A DNA stretch of 37,393 bases from Schlesneria paludicola DSM 18645 (lineage in GTDB: Bacteria > Planctomycetota > Planctomycetia > Planctomycetales > Planctomycetaceae): positions 1,868,326 through 1,905,718 of the forward strand of contig NZ_JH636434.1 of assembly GCF_000255655.1 (NCBI RefSeq), given 5' to 3'. The notes beneath the pieces are model-generated. The model was not told where the DNA came from. It made no database searches and worked only from the letters and a program-made list of their open reading frames with translations. This document shows, in pieces, positions 34,901 to 37,393 of this stretch (position 1 is its first letter; each line of letters opens with the position of its first letter). A program made the translations under genes and the position numbers.

Positions 34901-35495
34901 TCTCGGCCTTCCCCGGCACGTTCGCACAAACGGCCAGATAGGTAGTGCTGGCAATAAACTGTCAACTGTGGAGGAGGGGCTTCCTGAAGCCGTTGCATGG
35001 AAACGAGTTGGCGTCGAAGTACATGCCATTCAACCGGTTCCTGCGGCAGCTGCAAGAGGCACTTTTGGCTGGTGGGGTCGGCAGAAAATTGCTCCTAAGG
35101 TCTGCAGTGGTGTGCGAAGAATCAAAGGAAATTTGCCGATAAATAGTGAATATGCAGGGAAAAAATATTTCGACAATCTCAGCAAAGCGTTAAAAAAGAA
35201 GTATCCCAAAGGCGTCGATTTTACTTCGGGAGGTTTTCCAAATTTTACGCCATATTCGAAGAAAGATGTTCGAATAAAGTATAGTGGGACGCGAAATGGT
35301 GACTATAGGGCAGCAAACGAAGCGGCGGGATTCAAAAGGACGCCAGAGGGGTGGACGTGGCATCATCACGAGGATGTTGACGAATATGGATATGGTATGA
35401 TGCAACTTGTGCCAACGGATTTACACGGTGCTGTGAAACACAATGGTGGCGTGTCGGTATTTACCGAGAAGTTTGGACAAAGAGGTTACAAGTAG
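28977..35495 (+). CDS. Giant RHS-repeat secreted toxin B with WHH nuclease tip
   Basis: About 2172 residues from ATG 28977 (alternatives: ATG 28944, TTG 28878; none has a strong ribosome site). A hydrophobic export segment (LVLWMIPALILPVELLLVPSV) ends at about residue 45. A Ser/Asp/Pro-rich acidic linker with scattered Cys follows (about 50-130), then an N-terminal RHS-associated domain and a long YD/RHS repeat core homologous to RHS A, ending in a terminator region with DPYG. The first DPxG of the terminator is changed to DSFE. After DPYG comes a 206-residue variable tip with an HNH-type nuclease motif. A SUKH immunity gene follows after 26 nt. Predicted polymorphic toxin acting on nucleic acid in rival cells. 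Confidence 0.9.
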   Translation: MRAFISHIRGMRIAHPIHQILHVNLVLWMIPALILPVELLLVPSVSYATVPGPNPSSNPPPGGRCQSGGNSNQDPVGDSSGSDDSNSSESDCDPLPSGDEVTGEPDDTPGGDTPEGEELDQCSDPITAPYTTSDPIFLRFGSAIEKATDLHLSAAGMNWALMRSYSSNVEGFTCLGNRWLSTANDLRLNIHPAPSGGSMVSLIVNATSQRSWDTAAPQLPDSTLRLTAAGSSYVITDKLKNVRYVFDSTGKILEQSTLQLTDRGLAATTYTYNSNGTLQQITTSAGQDYSVEFTYHVSNPSLLVRVQVKDALTAGNLLQQVDYTYYHDVVGRSTDLGTTNDLVQVKVARKATSDPAGTLSIIRYTQYRYSPGSLLKAVFEHADIQRMMTALSLSTPESVMTLSDLSGTPKVNTFANRSFTYYTANVSTSSINTPFATGEDLNATYGGGEYSEYNYVASETIRGCGSCNSTGSLKKQYFYTSRVSQGAANGVNHIVIEDTQDSSGVAKYRTIYGLEFTGRLLRKVFIENPVSSPKYWCESWTMTDSTTRSTYLTGSHRYPSAHTVVTTASNLRTFLHPYDGTSWANDTSTLNSTSGLIRTHSFNTNGQRTDSFVQNGSAGTPYYVAAYDFGDTTNPNLITARYDYPTQTTSRSAGKQRSYSYTFYDTAHQQLKTRTTTWPTISASQNGSGVATTTREYFDNLGRLRWTQDGEGYIDYYSYNPKTGRLAYSATDVDPASPGSDITSGSTGNWDAVTFGGANTNAPSRSGSLPSPLALANKRYYDAQGRSTQVIDASGAFHFVAYSNTQTVQFPYWNSSTNKSELPIRVTQFNSSGLVTDKVRLRIPFSTISTSSGVPISFSTVPSQSDYVSWTRTSYDPVGRLSSVDRYATIPSSGSGTLGSDYYRSIVQYDSLGRLQYGIDVIKGSASGNRVEQVTQLVYDTLDRVTQVNTGVSGDSAANSHDMTDNYDVYPTLRTRSQVVYDGGGVGDGHVTKGREFFGTGSTDYTGTNYFRTYRGDLRGIEPFYVSSSTETPIGPYSVKDVDWLGRTTTASIFNTAPTWSTVLTGDGYSAYASSTATNRRTQVDTLYDDLGRVYQAKKFKIAATTGAGTNYLSRKNYFDRNDQLVATGIEYAKGTEIAYDGAGRAYQQRTVVALKSTPYTSAAFNYNAPAPKPSLNSMSGGDSGVLTLYHQSLDANGNASEVNSLEDNHDDLAGSSKGINLTNNNDYVRQTEFRWFDTVGRFTTSADFGSGDATSGAGQWKYASKPSRPSTEPTASSNTSLISRRSYNADSGIPETTVDPAGVTTKRFVDRLGRATYVASNFNDFNASTESGTGDPTDSSKDQVTKWIYDGPKRLKQLVAMDPNADGNLSDNQVTTYLYEDAVSADRTTNSIYPDSTDTTSSGSDQVKLAYNVDGSLNQRTDQRGAVIGYSYASTRLLSMQSVSTLGSGVDGSVRSIGHTYDSLRRIQKLTSYASTAGTGSIVNEVQFVPDEMDQIAVTYQSHSGAVNTSTTPKVQYVNNNNTAGSVFNKQYRRQWITYPNGRIIYHDFGPAGNPYDVLNQVRTIHETNTLGTTFVQYEYNGAGSTLAGVTLSEPSLKLDYFQGTVGTYKGRDRFGRVVDHYWKGSGSTPDADRFRYGYDYASNRVYKDIDSSIYATNTKDEAYTYDGLHRLSTTKVGTLSGSTISGTPATEEAFTLDALGNWPNYLTKASGTATLNQTRTANSANEIASISESVGATWATPAYDAAGNMTTIPKPSAPAAGYTATYDAWNRLVKLVDTSTSQTVQQNQYDGRNFRVVTLSYSSGTLSETRHAYYTDDWRCVEERVGSATTADRQFVWGDRHIDDLIVRDRGVERLYSLHDANRNVTAIVDGAGVTQERYAYSSYGVPISLGPSFGLRPSSSFNWETQLAGYRYDISTGLNQVRNRYYNSPLGVWCERDSFEFAAGMNLTAYCANDPIGLVDPYGENPEADTIALGLPRHVRTNGQIGSAGNKLSTVEEGLPEAVAWKRVGVEVHAIQPVPAAAARGTFGWWGRQKIAPKVCSGVRRIKGNLPINSEYAGKKYFDNLSKALKKKYPKGVDFTSGGFPNFTPYSKKDVRIKYSGTRNGDYRAANEAAGFKRTPEGWTWHHHEDVDEYGYGMMQLVPTDLHGAVKHNGGVSVFTEKFGQRGYK
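34875..35492 (+). other. WHH-type HNH/EndoVII nuclease tip of RHS toxin B
   Basis: The last 206 residues after DPYG. The final ~50 residues carry TPEGWTWHHHEDVDEYG, then MMQLVPTDLHGAVKHNGG, the pattern of the WHH toxin nuclease family (HNH/EndoVII superfamily), with the His residues as metal and catalytic ligands. All hallmark residues are present. The preceding ~110 residues are a lysine-rich linker region of no recognised family. The tip DNA is more A/T rich than the core. Confidence 0.8.
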
Positions 35496-35521
35496 AAGTT
35501 GACTCATGTGAGAGAATAGGA

Positions 35522-35986
35522 ATGTCAGTTAAAATCAATGACAGTAAGCCACAGCTGTCCAAAAAAAAGCTTTCTGCAGTTGAAAAGCGGTTGAAAATCG
35601 ACTTGCCTGAAGACTATCGCCAATTCATGCTTACCCACAATGGTGGGTGGCCTGAGCCTAGTGAGTTCAAATACGGGGACGGACCATACACGGATTCGTG
35701 TGTAGATTGGTTCCTATCAATTTATGATGGGGAATACTCTAATTTTGAAGAGTATTTCGAGCAATTCAAGGGTGATGAACCACGTATGCCTACAGAGCTT
35801 GTGCCTATTGCACTTGATCCCGGTGGTAACTTAGTGTGCATTTCGACGCATGGCCCTAATCGAGGAAAAGTGTTTTTTTGGGATCACGAAGAAGAAGCAT
35901 CTGATGGACAAGTTCCTGATTACCGAAATGTGTATACTGTCGCAAATTCTTTTACCGAGTTTCTTTCGATGTTAACCACTCTGTGA
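35522..35986 (+). CDS. SUKH-family (SMI1/KNR4) immunity protein
   Basis: 154 residues, starting 26 nt after the toxin stop with GAGAG upstream. The N-terminal LPEDYRQFMLTHNGGWPEPSEF is the SMI1/KNR4 signature. The central LVPIALDPGGNLVCISTHGPNRGKVFFWDHE and the C-terminal VANSFTEFLSML also fit the fold. SUKH proteins are established immunity proteins of polymorphic toxin systems and are often paired with HNH-type nuclease tips. It should bind and block the WHH nuclease in the producing cell. Its A/T-rich composition matches the toxin tip, suggesting they moved together. Confidence 0.85.
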   Translation: MSVKINDSKPQLSKKKLSAVEKRLKIDLPEDYRQFMLTHNGGWPEPSEFKYGDGPYTDSCVDWFLSIYDGEYSNFEEYFEQFKGDEPRMPTELVPIALDPGGNLVCISTHGPNRGKVFFWDHEEEASDGQVPDYRNVYTVANSFTEFLSMLTTL

Positions 35987-36154
35987 ATAGATAGGTGGAA
36001 GAATCAATAATGCAGTATTAGTGGTGAATGGCACTGTCTGGGCGCAATACATCCTAGTTCGACTGTCCCAGGTCGGTCTTGTTTTTGGAAGGTGAATGAT
36101 ACCAAGATATTGCTGATAAACCGTTGTGGCTGAGTCACTCGGGGAGGGAATGTC

Positions 36155-37357
36155 ATGGAAGAACGATTTCGGCTGTGCCGCATCGAGCTTGAAGCGGAGT
36201 GCCAGATTTCCGCGAACCTCTTTTCGCGGACGTTTGATCGGCTTGACGCTTTTCTTGTTCCGTATTTGGTGAGCTTCCGGCGGCGTGAACAGCGAGGTCA
36301 TGCTCTGCAGGCGATTCAAGGTCTGTGTTCTGGTCTGGAGCGCAAGAACAATGAGTCCATGGCCTACCTTTTTGGGTTGGATCGGAAAGTGATTCAACAT
36401 TTTGTTGGCGAAGTCCGTTGGGACGACGCGGCCCTGCGGAAGACACTGGCGGAACAGATCGGCGAGCAGTTGGGAGAAGTGGAGGGTGTCATCGTGTTTG
36501 ATCCCTCCGCGTTCCCCAAGAAAGGCGCTCAATCGGTGGGTGTCGCCAGGTAGTGGTGCGGCCGCTTGGGAAAGACCGACAATTGCCAGGTCGGTGTGTA
36601 CATGGCCTATGTGACAAGCAAGGGACATGCCCTTGTTAATGGCGAATTTTTCCTCCCCAAGGAATGGACCAAAGACCGCTGGTGCCTCAAATCGGCGCGA
36701 GTTCCCAAGGCGCGCTGGTGTCACCAGACGCGACACGAACTGTGCCTCGCAATGCTCGATCGACACCGGGCACGGCTGCCTCACCAGTGGATCACCGGCG
36801 ATGATGAAATGGGTAGGTCTAGCGATTTTCGTAGGGCTTTACGTGAGCGTGGTGAACAGTATCTGCTGGCTGTTCCCAGCAACACGCTGATCCGCGATCT
36901 CGAGTCGGCTGATCCGACTTACTGCGGCAACGGACGACCGCCGAAGCCGCCACACTGGAGAGCGGACCGCTGGCAGCGAAAACAATCGAAAGAAAAGTGG
37001 ATTCGAATCGATGTCGGTGATGGGGAAAAAGGGCCGACCATCGTTGAGGCAATCTCGCATTGCGCCGCTTCCAGCAAACGAGGCCGCGAGAACGAAGCGG
37101 ATGAAACGCTGATCGTGATTCGTTCCGAAGATCGCGACAGCAAGGTGACCAAGACCGACTACTACTTGAGTAATGCATCCCGCGAAACCTCGCTTCATGA
37201 ATTCTGTCGCGTCGCCAGAGCAGAGCACCGAATCGAAGAGTGTTTCGAGCGAGCAAAAGGGCAGGCGGGACTTGCGGACTATGAGGAAAACAAAGGGGTC
37301 AGGGTGCGCCAGCAGAAGCCGGAGGAGCGTAGCGAATGCGAGTTTCGTACAAGGTAA
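36155..37357 (+). pseudogene. IS701-family transposase, interrupted by an in-frame stop and truncated
   Basis: ATG 36155 with GGGGAGGG upstream. The frame runs to a TAG at 36551-36553, then continues in the same frame (WCGRLGKTDNCQVGVYMAYV) to about 37290. The flanking text VGVAR-stop-WCGRLGK suggests a CAG Gln codon became TAG. Acidic residues of the DDE triad are visible in VFDPSAFPKKG, ITGDDEMG and HRIEECFERAKGQAGL. After GLADYE the expected C-terminal region is absent and is replaced at about 37289-37291 by the REP-like CAAAGGGGTCAGG motif; the last residues (ENKGVRVRQQ and onward) are foreign. Most likely inactive. Confidence 0.8.
37291..37303 (-). repeat. REP-like motif, partial copy 3
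   Basis: On the minus strand CCTGACCCCTTTG, identical to the core of the copy at 2731-2788. It marks the point where the IS701 transposase sequence ends. Confidence 0.55.
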
Positions 37358-37393
37358 GATCTAGCCAATCGCCTTGGCCTCGAGTGATGCGTT
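37304..37393 (+). mobile_element. Possible 5' end of a group II intron
   Basis: GTGCGCC directly after the REP-like motif matches the 5' consensus GUGYG of bacterial group II introns, and the next bases (GGAGGAGCGTAGCGAATGCG) could form stem structures. The intron-encoded reverse transcriptase and domain V would lie beyond the window, so this is weakly supported. Confidence 0.25.

Noticed and set aside
36026..36036. GAATGGCACTG resembling the IS4 terminal repeat near the IS701 gene
   Set aside because: Only 11 bases match and no second end or duplication is present; it may be the IS701 left end or chance.
35972..36784. 270-codon minus-strand open frame at the right end
   Set aside because: It lies antisense to the recognisable IS701 transposase, whose residues explain the sequence; the antisense protein has no recognisable features.
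1..37393. CRISPR array, tRNA or rRNA genes
   Set aside because: No regularly spaced repeats and no tRNA- or rRNA-like sequence were seen; repeats found are explained by RHS, IS ends or REP-like motifs.

Overview
The window reads as an accessory island of a planctomycete-like bacterium. This is inferred from the gene content: planctomycete-style pseudopilins, very large RHS-repeat proteins with Gly- or Ser/Asp-rich N-termini, PA14/helical-repeat secreted proteins and a dense transposon fringe. GC content is moderate, roughly 50-55% by eye. No rRNA, tRNA or CRISPR array was seen.

Layout. Positions 1-4776 are a mobile-element fringe. It holds the 3' end of a REP-associated tyrosine transposase (RAYT), an intact IS4-family element (384-2315, 16-bp terminal inverted repeats, 11-bp target duplication), a transposase-like N-terminal fragment, a small two-helix membrane protein and an IS3-family element. 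Positions 4824-13527 (minus strand) hold cassette A: a 700-aa secreted PA14/helical-repeat protein followed by a 2155-aa RHS protein. Positions 14192-26106 hold a type II secretion system (T2SS): gspD-gspE on the plus strand, converging on a tightly packed minus-strand operon gspF-G-H-I-J-K-C-L-M plus a TPR protein. Positions 26697-35986 (plus strand) hold cassette B: a paralogous 696-aa PA14/helical-repeat protein, a paralogous RHS protein of about 2172 aa ending in a WHH-type HNH nuclease, and a SUKH (SMI1/KNR4) immunity gene. Positions 36026-37393 hold a broken IS701-family transposase and possibly the start of a group II intron.

Working model. A T2SS gene set sits between two outward-facing paralogous cassettes, each made of a signal-peptide PA14 protein and a giant RHS protein. 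The cassettes share a near-identical promoter-like motif upstream of their PA14 genes. The RHS cores are homologous, while the C-terminal tips are unrelated and more AT-rich, as expected of polymorphic toxins. Tip B has a recognisable nuclease and an adjacent immunity gene. Tip A is a small Cys/His-containing domain I cannot assign to a family, and its likely partner gene is separated from it by the IS3 insertion. I infer, but cannot prove, that the T2SS exports the RHS and PA14 proteins. RHS toxins are better known from type VI secretion and Tc-toxin systems, so this would be an uncommon arrangement. The prepilin peptidase (GspO) is not in the window.
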